From Adineta ricciae (lineage: Eukaryota; Rotifera; Eurotatoria; Adinetida; Adinetidae): a stretch of DNA of 64,000 nucleotides. Below are positions 34,017 to 45,934 of the stretch, piece after piece. The stretch spans positions 1 through 64,000 of the forward strand of contig CAJNOJ010000368.1 in the NCBI GenBank assembly GCA_905250025.1, given 5' to 3'. Numbering within the stretch: the stretch's first letter is position 1; each line of letters starts with the position of its first letter. The notes beneath the pieces were generated by a model. That model ran no database searches. It was not told the origin of the DNA and was given only the letters and a program-made list of their open reading frames with translations. A program made the position numbers and the translations under genes.

Positions 34017-36887
34017 TTAATTTTGTTCAAGTGCATATTGAACCTTCAATTGCTCGACGGATAAATTTGCATATAGACGTTTCCATTCGATGACTGTATT
34101 GTCATAATTTTCTCTCGATTCTTTGCACTGAGCACCTTTAACTGATGATAAAGCATCATCGGCATTTGGCTCTCTCAGTAAGCGTAATATTTCCATGAAA
34201 ACGTTATACATGGACGTCTTCTGCGACCAGGCAGTATTTAATATGTCATGACAAATTTTCCCGTCATCGTTAATGTTACAATGATAAATTTTCGTGATAA
34301 ATCGGACATTAGGTGGCTGTTGTGGGTAGGTCGATGGAAATTCGATGAACAATAACCAACGACCGTCGGAATACGGTGTGCCGATTTCTCCTTCCATAAT
34401 CACTTTCCAAAAGAAGATATTTTCTTTTGAAATAAATAGATCGAAATTTTTTAATTCGACTTTATTTAAATGGTTAATTTCAAGCATAACTCGTCTCAGC
34501 GATATATTTGATGTACGTCCATCGCTGATTTTCGCTTGTTTCGCTGAAACAGCCGGTTTATCTAAGAGCATTGGTTGCCGACGCTGAGGTTGGCTGACTT
34601 TACCAAAGACATCCTCTTTCCGATCTAGAACTGATATAGTTGCTTCCAATTCAAATAAATTCAATAAAGATTCTTGATTATGCTGAAGATCAACGTAATA
34701 ATATCCCTTGGTTTTTTCACAAAAGTCAATTAAGACTTCGTTCGGTTTTGTATCGAAACTAATGGCATCGAGTACTATATTGTTTTTCAATAGATTTTGT
34801 AGAACAGCTGATTGCGAAACTCGACTACAAGTGTCAACGCCGTCGGTTAAGCAGAGTATCAAATCTTTGCACGTTGAACTGAGTCTGGATTGATGATCTC
34901 CACGAAATGATAGAATACGGCGTATAGCGATGTCAATTGCATCATATAAAGGGGTGTCGAAACCACAGGCGGGTCGATTCTCTAGTGCTTTGTCGAATTG
35001 AGCGAAGTCTCGTGTGATATGACACTGCGTAACAACTCGAGCATTGAGGTCACGTCGGAAAAACAAAGGTAGACGATCTATTTCATCGTCGACACCAAAA
35101 TAAATCAGGCCGATAGCATGTGCCAGTCTGTACGATACCAACCGATCACGCCAAGCACCAAAAGCCATGGTACTTAATTCTAATAAGCTGTGTTTGTTAT
35201 CTTCGTTGCCTACCATAACATGCATTGACCCACTAATATCAAAAAGTATACAGGTGATTTGTTCTATTTTCCTGATGTCGGCGGCATTCTCCCTGACGAC
35301 AATGTGTGGATATTGTTCAAGAAGTTCGTTTGAAGCGGCGTCACTTTTATTAAACATTTCTTCGTCTTCTTGCGGATCGAAGCAGAGAAATGAATTAGTT
35401 CCACCTTTAGCAGCACTGAGAGTATAAACGACTTTTTCAGATTTCAATAGAGTGAATTGCGCATGATTATATTTGGACAACGATGATGGAGCAGCAAATG
35501 TAAATATACTATACAAATCATTTGTGGACAATTGATGTTTGATTTCCGCTAGATCATGGTCGGTGAAACATTTCAAATGATGCTTTTGTTCAGCAACATT
35601 ACCAATTGAAAATAAATCTGTGTCTCTATCAGGTATCCACAGTGTATAATCAGTTGAATACATTTCGAATGCACTAGTTTTCTCTGATGATCGTCTACTG
35701 TTTTCCAACGTTGCTTGAAGATGCTTTAAAGCCATCAGCAAAGCAATAAGATCTGTTTGGCGTTGATAATCATTTTCTGTTAGCAACGGATTAGCTCGCG
35801 CTTCAGCATTCTCCCACAATACAAAACGTTCATGAGCTCCCTTGACGACTTTCTCGTTGAGCAATCGAACAGGCTCCTCAAAATATCTGGATGATGCTGC
35901 TTCTCTTACAGTGCCAGCACACGTTGTACTATTCACACGTGTTAATAGTTGGGCACTTTCATAGCACGCACTTTGTGTTGAAGTATGGTCGCCATTACAA
36001 AATATCCAACAGAAAACATACGGTGTATAGGAGAACAGGTCAGAATCAGGAATGCGTCTTGGTAACAGATTTCGAAATAGATGAAAGAAGGCTTCGCTTA
36101 ATAGAGGCTTTTCGAACTTGAATAGCGCTCCTTCCATGGCATGTTGGAATGCAAGACAAGCCGGTGGAAAGAGAAATCGACGAAGCACTATGAGAAATTG
36201 TGGCATGTAAACATTATGTACACTATCGAAATCGACGTCTTTCTTGGTTAAGAATACTCTGATTAATGCATACATAGAATTAAGGTAAATCATCATAGCC
36301 ATATCACTTTGATGTCCAGATTTAGGTTGCCATAGATCATTTTGAACAAATATACTCTTCAAATTTTTCTGATACTCATACATGCGTGTTTCAAGCGTGC
36401 GATCACATTCGAAAATGTAAAACTGCGGAATACTTGGATGGTTGAGAGTCGTTAAACATAAGAAGTTGACTAGTGGCTCTGTCAAAATTTTCGGAGATTG
36501 GAATATATGCATACGATGATTGAACAGAAGAGGATATGTTGTTGTGAAACCGCCTTTGGCCTGAATAGCAGAATATAGGTCTTTTAAAGTCGCATGTTGA
36601 TCGAAATGAAATTCAAATATTTGTCCAGTTACTGTTTGGACTTTGACTGTGATACTATTGTTCTCAACAGCAGATGCTAAGACCAGTTCAGAACCATTTG
36701 CGATACCAAGACTTTTCAAAGTCGATGTCACTGATAGTTCTTCATCTCCTTCTAACAAGCTCAATTCAGCGGTTGTCGGTAAATCGAATTCAACGCGTAG
36801 CTCATCTAGAAAGTCTTTGATCGATGTTGATGGATACGGAAAACGTTTGGTCTTTCCATTAAATTTGACTTTAATAATTTCCGACAT
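34017..36887 (-). CDS. UBL - vWA - E2 (UBC) fusion protein, 956 aa
   Basis: Single-exon frame starting at the ATG at 36887. Residues about 1-75 form a ubiquitin-like domain (IIKVKFNGKTKRFPY ... LGIANGSELVLA), and a second UBL-like stretch may follow (SITVKVQTVTGQIFEFHFD). Residues about 130-500 are a helical region of no recognised family. A von Willebrand A domain (about 540-730) has a complete metal-binding MIDAS: DISGS at 550-554, Thr645 and Asp682 in LTDGVD. The C-terminus (about 790-940) is an E2 fold with YPQQPPNVRF, HCNINDDGKICHDIL and Cys879 as the active Cys. HCN replaces the usual HPN. Family knowledge predicts ubiquitin transfer from E1 through Cys879; the vWA would bind a partner via Mg2+. 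The combination is unusual. Confidence 0.85.
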   Translation of the reverse strand: MSEIIKVKFNGKTKRFPYPSTSIKDFLDELRVEFDLPTTAELSLLEGDEELSVTSTLKSLGIANGSELVLASAVENNSITVKVQTVTGQIFEFHFDQHATLKDLYSAIQAKGGFTTTYPLLFNHRMHIFQSPKILTEPLVNFLCLTTLNHPSIPQFYIFECDRTLETRMYEYQKNLKSIFVQNDLWQPKSGHQSDMAMMIYLNSMYALIRVFLTKKDVDFDSVHNVYMPQFLIVLRRFLFPPACLAFQHAMEGALFKFEKPLLSEAFFHLFRNLLPRRIPDSDLFSYTPYVFCWIFCNGDHTSTQSACYESAQLLTRVNSTTCAGTVREAASSRYFEEPVRLLNEKVVKGAHERFVLWENAEARANPLLTENDYQRQTDLIALLMALKHLQATLENSRRSSEKTSAFEMYSTDYTLWIPDRDTDLFSIGNVAEQKHHLKCFTDHDLAEIKHQLSTNDLYSIFTFAAPSSLSKYNHAQFTLLKSEKVVYTLSAAKGGTNSFLCFDPQEDEEMFNKSDAASNELLEQYPHIVVRENAADIRKIEQITCILFDISGSMHVMVGNEDNKHSLLELSTMAFGAWRDRLVSYRLAHAIGLIYFGVDDEIDRLPLFFRRDLNARVVTQCHITRDFAQFDKALENRPACGFDTPLYDAIDIAIRRILSFRGDHQSRLSSTCKDLILCLTDGVDTCSRVSQSAVLQNLLKNNIVLDAISFDTKPNEVLIDFCEKTKGYYYVDLQHNQESLLNLFELEATISVLDRKEDVFGKVSQPQRRQPMLLDKPAVSAKQAKISDGRTSNISLRRVMLEINHLNKVELKNFDLFISKENIFFWKVIMEGEIGTPYSDGRWLLFIEFPSTYPQQPPNVRFITKIYHCNINDDGKICHDILNTAWSQKTSMYNVFMEILRLLREPNADDALSSVKGAQCKESRENYDNTVIEWKRLYANLSVEQLKVQYALEQN

Positions 36888-38118
36888 CGTTTTATTAAAA
36901 TAACAAATTTTCAGTAATATAGATCCCAATACTTTGTGCCAAAACTCGTTGATAATCTACAAAAGGCACGTCGAACAACCCGTGTTTTAATCTAAAAATA
37001 TGAAAACACTTCACTAGTCTATTCTCCAATAAAGACTAATAAGTGTGAGTGTAGATGAAGATTGGGATATCTCATACCTAGCTTGCTCACGATCTAGCAA
37101 GAGTCGGTCTATGTCAGCGAATCCTTCAGACTGCGTAAGAGAACAAGAAATGCATTCACTTGCACCTCCACCTTGCACAGCATGCGAACGTGAAAATGGA
37201 TAAAACAACTGAATGCAAAGCAAAAAAAGCGAGATGCGTAAATACTTTCATGGGAAAAAAATAAGAGGACGAAAAAAGAAAAAAACAAGAAGAACGTGTA
37301 AAAGAAGCAAGATGTTGGAAAAAAGGTTGAGGACGGTGTGAGAATGAAAGCTCTGATAGGTTGATTACAGACATATCATCGAGAAGAATTTCGCAACTTT
37401 CTTTTTTCTGGATGACATCAGTTGAGCAAAACAACGACTGGGTATTATCAAGAAAGAACGAATGTAAAGATATCAAATGAGTTTGAAGGTTTTGTTTAAA
37501 ATCAAACGATTGTGAATGCTACGTAAATCATTTTCTCACTGTTCTGTTCTATACAGTATCTATGTCAGAATATAAAATACTGTTTTTTCTTCTCAGAGCA
37601 GCCGTAAAACTTAACCATAAACGATAATGATCGGTGAAATCGTTAACTGAGAACCTGCCGAAGTGGAGAGGATATTTTGCAATGTGATATATCAGTGACA
37701 GGGCGGAATAAGCATGGTATCCGGTTTCTCAGTCGATCGACAAGGAAATGTCTACGTTATCGGTTACTACAACCATCGAATATAGAGATTCGGTCATATT
37801 ACTGATTACAAGTGTTACTTCCTCTGATCTGGAAGGATATAGTAGAACTTGTCTTAAAAAAAAGGAAATGATCTTTGTGAATGAGAGGTGTCATTTCATC
37901 TTGATGGAGCAACTTCAACAGAGAAAAGTATTGTTATTTTTATTTGATAGTTTATCATGGAATTGAAAAGCATCTTTGAACGCATGGATGATCACGGGGA
38001 TAATTTTCTTACACTCACACCCTATGCAATCATTCTTTTTATTACTGATTTAAGAAAAGCAAATCAAAGATATTGTGACAGTCAAAAAGCGAATCTTATA
38101 AGTAAGTTTATACAGAAA
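36888..38118. other. Intergenic with an NHL relic
   Basis: Upstream region of the UBL-vWA-E2 gene. It contains the NHL fragment at 37715-37812; otherwise it is AT-rich with no recognised gene. ORFs at 37014-37476 overlap each other and carry no domain. Confidence 0.4.
37715..37812 (+). pseudogene. Fragment of an NHL repeat gene
   Basis: The + strand reads a piece like SVDRQGNVYVIGYYNHRI, then a stop, then RFGHIT. This matches the last NHL blade of the gene at 32413-33759 (FDRQGNLYVADSGNHRIQRFD). Upstream blades are absent, so this is a 3' remnant, probably of a third local NHL paralogue lost by deletion. Confidence 0.7.
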
Positions 38119-39451
38119 TTAATCATCAATAACATCGAACCTCTGTATTCGGTCATTACCATAGTCGGCAACGTAAAGATTTCCTTGTCGATCGAACGCT
38201 AAAGTGGAAGGCATACCAAACTGCCATGGCTGACGTCCTTGTCCATATCTACCAACGATAACACTACCATCTTTCGATCCATTTAACCAACGGATAATTT
38301 TGTGATTCACTAAATCGCACGCATAGATGATGTTGTTGTTTCGATCAACAAATAACCCATGACGTCCAGATACTCGTGTAACAATGTCTTCTGTATCATA
38401 TTTACCAGCAACAACAATCGCGTCTTTTGCATCTTTTGCCCATTTCAAAACACGATTGTTGTCGTTATCCCATACATAAACTGAATGATTTTCATCCACG
38501 AAAAAATACAATGGAAGATATCCTCCTTCGACCTGATATCCAAGACCAGGTCCGTCTGCTACAGTAGTTTCATTCGTCTCTCCTTTTTTCCATCGTTTTA
38601 TTTCACGTTTTTTATAATCAGAAACATACATGTTTCCATCGGTGTCCATCGCTAGCCCAGAACAATCGAAATTCGACAGGATTATTTGCTGCTGCGTATC
38701 AGTTGGATTTTGTATAAACCATCGTATCACTCGTCTGTTTTCGGAATCACAAATAATAAGAGAATTTGTACTCTTGTCAACAATTTGATCGGTCGGATGA
38801 TCTAACTGATCGAGTCGGCTTCCCTTGCCATTACCGCCAGCAATAATTTCACCTTGGTTTTCACCTTGCCTCCATCGGAGAACACGATGATTAAATCTTT
38901 CGACAATATACATAATTCGATCGTCATCACTATCAATTTGAATGATACAAGGACTGTTTAATTGATCTAGTCTATCTCCTCGTCGACTTCCTCCTGCGAC
39001 CGCAGTGCCCGTTTCGTTCCATCTTCGATTAGTAATGCCTTCGAAAAAGAAAGATTTTTTCGAAATTTAAAAACAGCTCTATGAAATTCAATTATATAGT
39101 TTATAACATCGTATACATACCTCCTTTTGTTGCTGTGGAGGTGGTCTCTGTCGTGGTTACTGATGTGGTGGAGGATGCTGTCGATAAAGTATTGGTCGTT
39201 GTTGTCTCTTCTGTCATTGTTGTTGTCGTAGATGTTACTTCGATTGGTGTTGTTTTTTGTGCATTTTTCATGTTCTTTGTGAAAATACATGCCCACACGA
39301 CTGTCGCTGTCACAATCAAAACCACAATAGTCATTATACACATGTTCCGAATGACTTTTCCAGTTCGAAGTTTTACACACCTAAAACACGGGCTATGTTT
39401 TCTTTTAAACTTTATACCTTCAATACACATACCATACTCGTGATCTCGCAT
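38119..39451 (-). CDS. Membrane-anchored NHL beta-propeller protein, 416 aa
   Basis: Exon 1 is 39121-39451 and exon 2 is 38119-39038, with an 82-bp intron (gtatgt...tcgaag, phase 1). It has the same plan and intron position as 32413-33759: a short basic N-terminus, one TM (about 37-57, NMCIMTIVVLIVTATVVWAC), a Thr/Ser-rich stalk, then an NHL propeller (FNHRVLRWRQG, DTDGNMYVSDYKKREIKRW, RQGNLYVADYGNDRIQRFD). The two genes are an inverted paralogous pair on either side of the UBL-vWA-E2 gene. Divergence is considerable, so the duplication is old. It probably acts as a surface receptor or adhesion protein; ligand unknown. Confidence 0.85.
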
Positions 39452-41671
39452 TTGATGTTTGTGCTATGTCTAACTAAAAGAATTAGTATTGTCTCTTATG
39501 TTACATTTGCTTCTTTTTTTGTTAATACATTACATGATCAACGCCGATTTTGTTTCGCTTCATTTTAAATTGTATAGTTTTGTTATCGGTTATTCCGTAC
39601 GAAAATCTAAAGCTGAAGAAAGGTAGAGTGAGAAATTAATCAATTATATTTCATGTTTTTTTTTCTTAATACACAACATAATGCGTAATCATATCGTTAA
39701 AATAGTATGATAGACAAAGTTCTATCAGGTTCCATATGAACTCGGCTTCTTCCATGTTAAACCAAATTGTATTCAATACCGAAATTAACTTCTCTAATCG
39801 TATTTCCATTTTGACCAATGTGTTGTAGTTACTCGAGAAAGAATTGAACAAGAATATTTGATAGTATTGTCATACTTTCAAAAAGAGTAGTTGAAACATA
39901 CATCATCCAATAGAAGGGAGTTGCAGATACGACTAGATTTTTGTGAAGAAAATCTGATCCGCCATTGCCTGCTTTTGCATGTTAGTATGTAAAATATTTA
40001 TTAAAACATCTGCGACAAGCACAGTAACTGAGATCAAGGGAATAAGCCGTAAACGTAATATCTTCCTGTTATTTCAGTATACAGTTCGAAGCAGAATGAT
40101 AACATCTGTGATGCAATTGTTGTTCAAGGATCATTCAATAGGAGAAGAAAAAGTAAGCGACATAGCTGGTAAAAAGACGATTGTTGTCAAGTAGAAACTG
40201 AAATTGAAATGTTTTCTTGTGGAGTAGTTTTCTATAAAGTTAAAGCATCATTATATCATCCGACTTGTTACTACTTTCTACTGGGAAAAATATGTCCCCG
40301 TTAATCACAAAAGTTTTCAGATAATGGAAAAAGTTCACTATAGCAACGTTTTCCTTTGCTGAGCGTTCTCGTTTTTGGTGAACATGATAGCAAACGATAA
40401 TTAATGCACTTTACTTCCGTATTGATTATAGAATGCTTCATTATTCAAAGTGACACATATTACATTTGTTAGCGAGAGGAAAACAGCTTGGATTGTTTTT
40501 ACTTTGAATTTCTGGCATTAACGTTGTCATTTTATATTTGAACAATTGATAAAAAATTTGCTGACATTCAAACAGTCAATGGACTATTTTTACTCGAGTT
40601 GTCCGAAGTTGTACTCGAAACTTCGTTGTTTTTATATAATATATCTATGAGAGATATTCTTACCGAACTTTTCTACGAAGACGCATGGCTTTATAACCTT
40701 AAATCAAGCAATTGTTAACTTGACGTGAAAATTGTGATGTTCTCTTTTTTTGTACGAACATTATGAAAGACTTCTTCATTTCGAAAAGTATGAAGAAAAT
40801 CTATACAATCTGGTCGCTTCTGTTGGTTTTCTTGCGAGTGTGCGATTAGAAGTAGAATTCTCTTCAAAAGTGACTGCTAAACATGTGTTGCAAACGCATT
40901 TGTTTAGATATCTAATACGTAAAAATTACCGTCTTTGAAAGTAAGCGTCAATGTTGTTCTTCAATAAACTTTATACTTCCATATTTTATATTGTTCATGA
41001 AGAAGAGAAATGAGGGCTAAGAAAACAGTATCGTTTTCAATAATACAAACCATAGTTTGCAACTTATTATGTTGTAAAGGAATGTTTGTCATTCAAGATA
41101 TGACAGCCGCTACGATGAGTTTTAACGAAAAGGTTGTTTGGTTTTGGCAGTCGAACTCATCGAAGAAGCTTTATGTGCTATTCGTGGTGTGAATGAACGT
41201 TGTAGATATACAATTGGTGTTATAATATACGTAGAAAATGGAGTTCAGGGCCGTGTAGCAGCTTTCCAAGACCAATATGAATACGTATGTGCCAGCTAGA
41301 AACAGAAGTCAACGTTTTACTTTGGAGCAGAAGATGATGGCAGGGTTTCCTCCAATGAGATTTCTTTTCTTTTTTTGTGTAAAACGATACTAATATGACA
41401 GGAACGGCTGAATTTTCTACGGAGAAACATATAATCATTAGGAGATTCAAGTATCAGTGCAAAGAAAAGACTCCAAATGACAGAAGACCAATGAATACTT
41501 GTGTTGTCTTGAATGAGCGCGAATCTCTCATACGAATTACTAATCCAATTTCATTTATGTCCTCGACATTCAAATTGCTGCAATTATCCTTCACGCTCAT
41601 ATTACAAGAAAACAGTTTTGATAAATGAAATGAGATGGTGTTTCTTTTCAAGCAATAATCTGTTATTTTGC
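39452..41671. other. Long intergenic region
   Basis: Many 60-80 codon frames, none with a recognised domain. One coding-like block near 41137-41311 is listed separately. I see no RNA gene or repeat. Confidence 0.4.
41137..41311 (+). pseudogene. Possible coding fragment of unknown family
   Basis: After a good acceptor (tttggcag) a frame of about 50 codons reads ELIEEALCAIRGVNERC ... GVIIYVENGVQGRVAAF before a stop. Codon use and composition look protein-like, but I recognise no family and no upstream exon joins convincingly. It could be a gene relic. Confidence 0.2.
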
Positions 41672-43327
41672 TCAGTTTGTATGATAGATAACTTTTTCCC
41701 ATAATGTATTGCCATTAAGTCCCGTTGCTAAACCACATCTATATCCACCATCATTTTTAGTATGCCAACATAATCGATAAATAGCATTTGTTGATTCAGT
41801 ATCACAGTGATTTCGTATTACATTGTCACAACCAGATACGAAACCCCATGAATATGAATCTGAATAATACCAACCAACACCGTTCGCAATATGGGTACAA
41901 CTAGATAAGGATCCACAGTTGTATAGAACATCATTTCGATGACCTATCGCTGCTATAGTCAAATTCACTTTACCGACCGGTCGACATCCAAGTAATAAGT
42001 TGGTTCTATTGCATGACGACAAAATCATCGGAAGGGAACTTGTTCCCATAGCCGTTGCATATGTTGCTGAATAACATAAAGACCATCCACTTGGTAACAA
42101 CGTAGGATTGAGATTGAGTTGAACGCCAGCAAGAGTTAATGAATCTAGATTAACATAAATGCAATATCATTGAGCTCAATGACTTCAATATAGCTTCCGT
42201 TTTTTATAATCTACCTTCGTTATTCAAGAACAGTCAATCTAGTGAACTATCTCGAGCCCTCAATTAGTCTTGACTGCATCCAATGTAACACTATATCTAC
42301 AAGATCTCGTCCATTATGGACATACGTACGGCAAGTATTGCGAGTCAAATGAAGCTTTTGGATTCGATGGTTCCCCGAATCTGTCACAAAAATATTGCCA
42401 TTTTTATCGAATGCCATTGCGTGTGGATGGGTCAGCTGGTTGGGTGCAGTTCCAGTCGTACCTGTACATCCAAGTAAACATTCAAATCCGCTAGGTACAA
42501 GACGAATAATTCGATGATTTCCACTGTCGACAATAAACATATAATCATCACCATCGAGAACGATGCTTGTCGGTCGAGCTAAAATGAGAACGACTTCTGC
42601 TCCAAAACCAGCTATTGTGATTCCATTTGTTTCGCCTCGACCAAAACATTGAATTCGATTGTTGTGACTATCGGCAACATGTAAGCGAAAGTCTTTATCA
42701 ACAAAGATTCCATACGGATGACCAAGCATATTCATTAATGGTCCAGGACAGCCAGTACCGGCGATAACTCTCGGCAGCAATGTGCTGCTGTTGTGTTCTA
42801 ACTTATAAATCGAATGCGTTTCGGCTGATGAACAATATAGATTGTTGTCTATGTCAGCAAAAAGCCCTGTACATGAGCTAGATGTTTCCATCACAGATTT
42901 ACTAGCTGAGCTATTCCATAGCCATCTTTCCACTCGATTCTTGTGTAAGCCATTGTCGATATAGATATCATTGTTTTCTGTGCCGAAGAGACTCCAGGAG
43001 TCAGTGACATTCGTCATGAGAGTCTCGTTGCAGTGAGACGATTCGTTATACCAGACTAGAATCTGACCATATTGTCGTTCAGTTACAAAGATATTGTTCT
43101 GCGAATTGATAAAGATACCAGTCGGTTGTAGCCCAATGCAGCTTTGATCAGCGAATGTCACTGCTACGTCACTCCACTTCGCACATGAACTAAGCTTTGA
43201 TTGATTCAAAGAAATACCTGATGGTGATAAAGAGAAAACTGTACTTTGACTAAATTATATAAGACAAACAATATGTACCTAGTTCATGCTGAATAGCCAT
43301 TATTGTAATCAGGATCCAAATTTTCAT
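41672..43327 (-). CDS. Secreted NHL protein with Cys-rich C-terminal domain, 469 aa (3 exons)
   Basis: Exons are 43279-43327, 42330-43217 and 41672-42144. The last intron uses a GTACGT donor at 42329 and a TCTAG acceptor at 42145, both phase 1. Exon 1 encodes a weak hydrophobic signal start (MKIWILITIMAI). Exon 2 holds NHL units (NHRIIRLVPSG, KNGNIFVTDSGNHRIQKLH). Exon 3 adds a C-terminal domain of about 150 residues, beginning LPSGWSLCYSATYAT, with paired Cys, LLGCRPVG, NGVGWYYSDSYSWGF and a final LCWHT ... GGYRCG. I know this module from other secreted microbial-eukaryote and rotifer proteins but cannot name it. If the last intron is not used, the propeller ends at a stop at 42247 and exon 3 would be a separate gene. 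Confidence 0.65.
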
Positions 43328-45934
43328 TGTGTGATATAAACTTTACTCTTAGTAGAACGCTGGTTATCACTTCAAAATATATTATCTAGCTGCAGAAAAT
43401 TTTATAAATAAGAATAATATTCCTATTATTCAATCCTCATTTAATCTTCCAAACAAACTCATGTATGCAAAAAAGTCACGTTTTTAACAGGTAATGTTGT
43501 AGCGACAGTACTGTTTCTATGAGAGAAAACACAATTTTCCGTGTAAGAATTCATGGACGGAATATATATATTTGAACTACTTGAAGATCAAGTTTAAGGA
43601 AGAAAAAGAGGGAGAGTATAGTATTGATCTTAATGTAAATCCTCGGTTTACGAGAAAAAAATCACCAGAATTAATAACTGCACTGTATATTACTGATGTA
43701 TTTTTCTTCCTTTTTTCTATGCGATTGCAATCGCAGTCTAATTATCAAATATTACATTGGTATACTAACATGACATTAAATCTAAAGTTTCATATTTTCT
43801 CTCTACCAGATTTTAAATGCAGTTTATTAGACACGTATCATTTATTTGTTCTCCACAAAATAATAACTGTAATATTGAAAGCAAGAAGAGAAAAATCGCG
43901 TAACTTTTCTTCGCCTATGCAAAACGACTAATTAATAGTCGTTCAGCTGCAATGAGCGTAATAGCCATCCAACTGAAGAGAAACTTTATCTATATGTTCA
44001 CATTGGCTTTTGAAAAACTGTCATTAATTCTTACGAAGAAAACTTTGATCGATATTGTGTGAGTTTAATACTGGTATTTGTATTGGCATTCGCTACCAGT
44101 GGTCTCTCGATACTGGTTACGGTAAAAACAGTATACGAAAAGATGAGCACTTCTTTTTCTTTCTGATATGCGATTTAATATCGAGACTGATTCGTTGATC
44201 TTCAACTATGTAAGTACAAATCATAGCCATCTTGATATCTTGACCTTTTATATTCTTTCTTTTCCATTTTCCGACGAAATATTCTACTTGGCTTTCACCA
44301 GTATTCCGCAATATACTTCACCGGTAAACCGATACTGATCAAAGGAAGGATGAAACACAAGAATAGCAATGGAAAGCTTTCGCTCAGCTTTATACTGACG
44401 AGATCAACGTTGAGCTTAGTGTAGAAACCTGCCTCGACCGTGTAATCTTCCAGCAGATATTTAAGATCATCCCCCTTGGGAGTCATCTGAAAAAACTCTC
44501 CGAGTTCGGCCTAATTAAGAGACACCCTTCTTCGCGTCATTAGTAATAAGCGACATGAAGTGGTGTGCTTCCATTTGACTCTAGCTTATTCATATCTTCG
44601 ATCGCGAGTACCTGAAGAAGTTCTTGAACTTTTGCCACATTATTATTACGACAAGCTACGTAGAACTAGCACTCACTGTTGATACAACTGTCTGAGGGTT
44701 GATTGCACTTGACTTACTGATGCATGATCAACCGGCTCTGTTTCGTAGCCCATTCCACTGGGGAGAATTGTAGAGCCGTTTCTAAGGTTTTAGTGCGAGA
44801 TAGCATCGTTATCGACCATTGATCTCAGCATCATTACTATAACGAAAAATTGTTTAACAGATGGTATGTGCGCTTGTTCTCGGATCTTTCTTTTCACGTC
44901 CCTGATTATCCAAGATGGATTCACCTAGTAAAAATCCAAAAGAAAGCTGATATTGTCTACGCAATATGAAAAAGAATGAACACAAATAAAGTTACATCAA
45001 ACACAATTCTTTCACCATCTTTCGTCTAGACATAGTAATGGTCTAAAAGAAAACAAGTCGACATGAATGCTTTGGTCTCAATTCCAGCTGTATACTCGCT
45101 GATGACTGATCCGTGTCACTGCACGCAGCGAGTCCATTGACAATACATAGATGATCTAGTTATTGTCAATGCTGTAACTGGAAAGAGTTTGCGTATTGCC
45201 TAATAGCTCGGAATCGTCGTCGACTAATATTCGTTTATTCGGATGAATACCGATCAGTTGTTGAAGCTTCTTCTCAGCTCTAAGCGTACTTAACGTTCCA
45301 ATCTGAAACGTTTTTTGCAACAATATGTTCAGGTTAGGTAGAATAACATACATTAATAGATATCTCATCGTCGGCGTCAGTTCTGATTAACACTTGTCTA
45401 AGTTCGAAATTGAGTGACCTGAAGAATAAGTAACGATGGAATGAGAATTCGATGTGTCGTCAACAGAAACGCACATAGTTTGGTGACATCTATGCACAGT
45501 TTTAGTGAATAACACTCTTGTAGACAAAGAAAGAATGCAGATAGATTCGTAGGCCGACTAATAATATAATTTTACGATCTGTGTGTAAATGTGAGTAACT
45601 CCCCCGCACCTTCATCCTCCAGATAGAAATTTGCATTTCTTTTTGTTAGAATCAAGCTATTGGATCTCTTCTATGAATAATTTCATTCAAAAAAAGGGAA
45701 AATATTGATCCATGTGTTAACGTTTAAAAGCATTCTCTTCCTTAATGAAGTTAGATAAACGTCTTTATTTTAATATTACGCATACTTAATTATTGACGCA
45801 TGGACGCTGTTTCAACAAAATAACAATGCTCTTATCGCAACGCGAGCAAATACATCCTTATGTAAAAGTATATATTGTTGACTAGCTATGACTTTCCATC
45901 AGTGCATTATTCTCTTTTGTTCATTTAAAGCAAA
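43328..45934. other. Long region with decayed sequence only
   Basis: Apart from the UBL relic below, no gene is supported. A 119-codon + frame at 43572-43931 is disrupted in copy 2 (53104-53480), so it is probably non-coding. The corresponding copy 2 region is 52887-55440. Confidence 0.45.
44117..45368 (-). pseudogene. Decayed ubiquitin-like-domain gene (copy B1)
   Basis: The minus strand 45156-45368 reads TLRAEKKLQQLIGIHPNKRI, then LVDDDSELLGNTQTLSSYSI, the pattern of a ubiquitin-like domain (basic helix, loop, L-x-D, TL-x2-Y-x-I). Further down-strand are broken frames, then an open piece with a hydrophobic segment (ESFPLLFLCFILPLISIGLP, 44295-44486) and a last piece at 44117-44311. Stops separate all pieces. 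In copy B2 the UBL part has lost part of its first helix. I call it a relic of a UBL-domain, possibly membrane, protein; no function is claimed. Confidence 0.45.

Noticed and set aside
34345-36903. Several + strand ORFs of 60-86 codons
   Set aside because: All lie antisense within the UBL-vWA-E2 frame and show no independent features.
43572-43931. 119-codon + strand ORF
   Set aside because: The corresponding sequence in copy B2 is broken by a stop and indels, the composition is AT-driven, and there is no domain.
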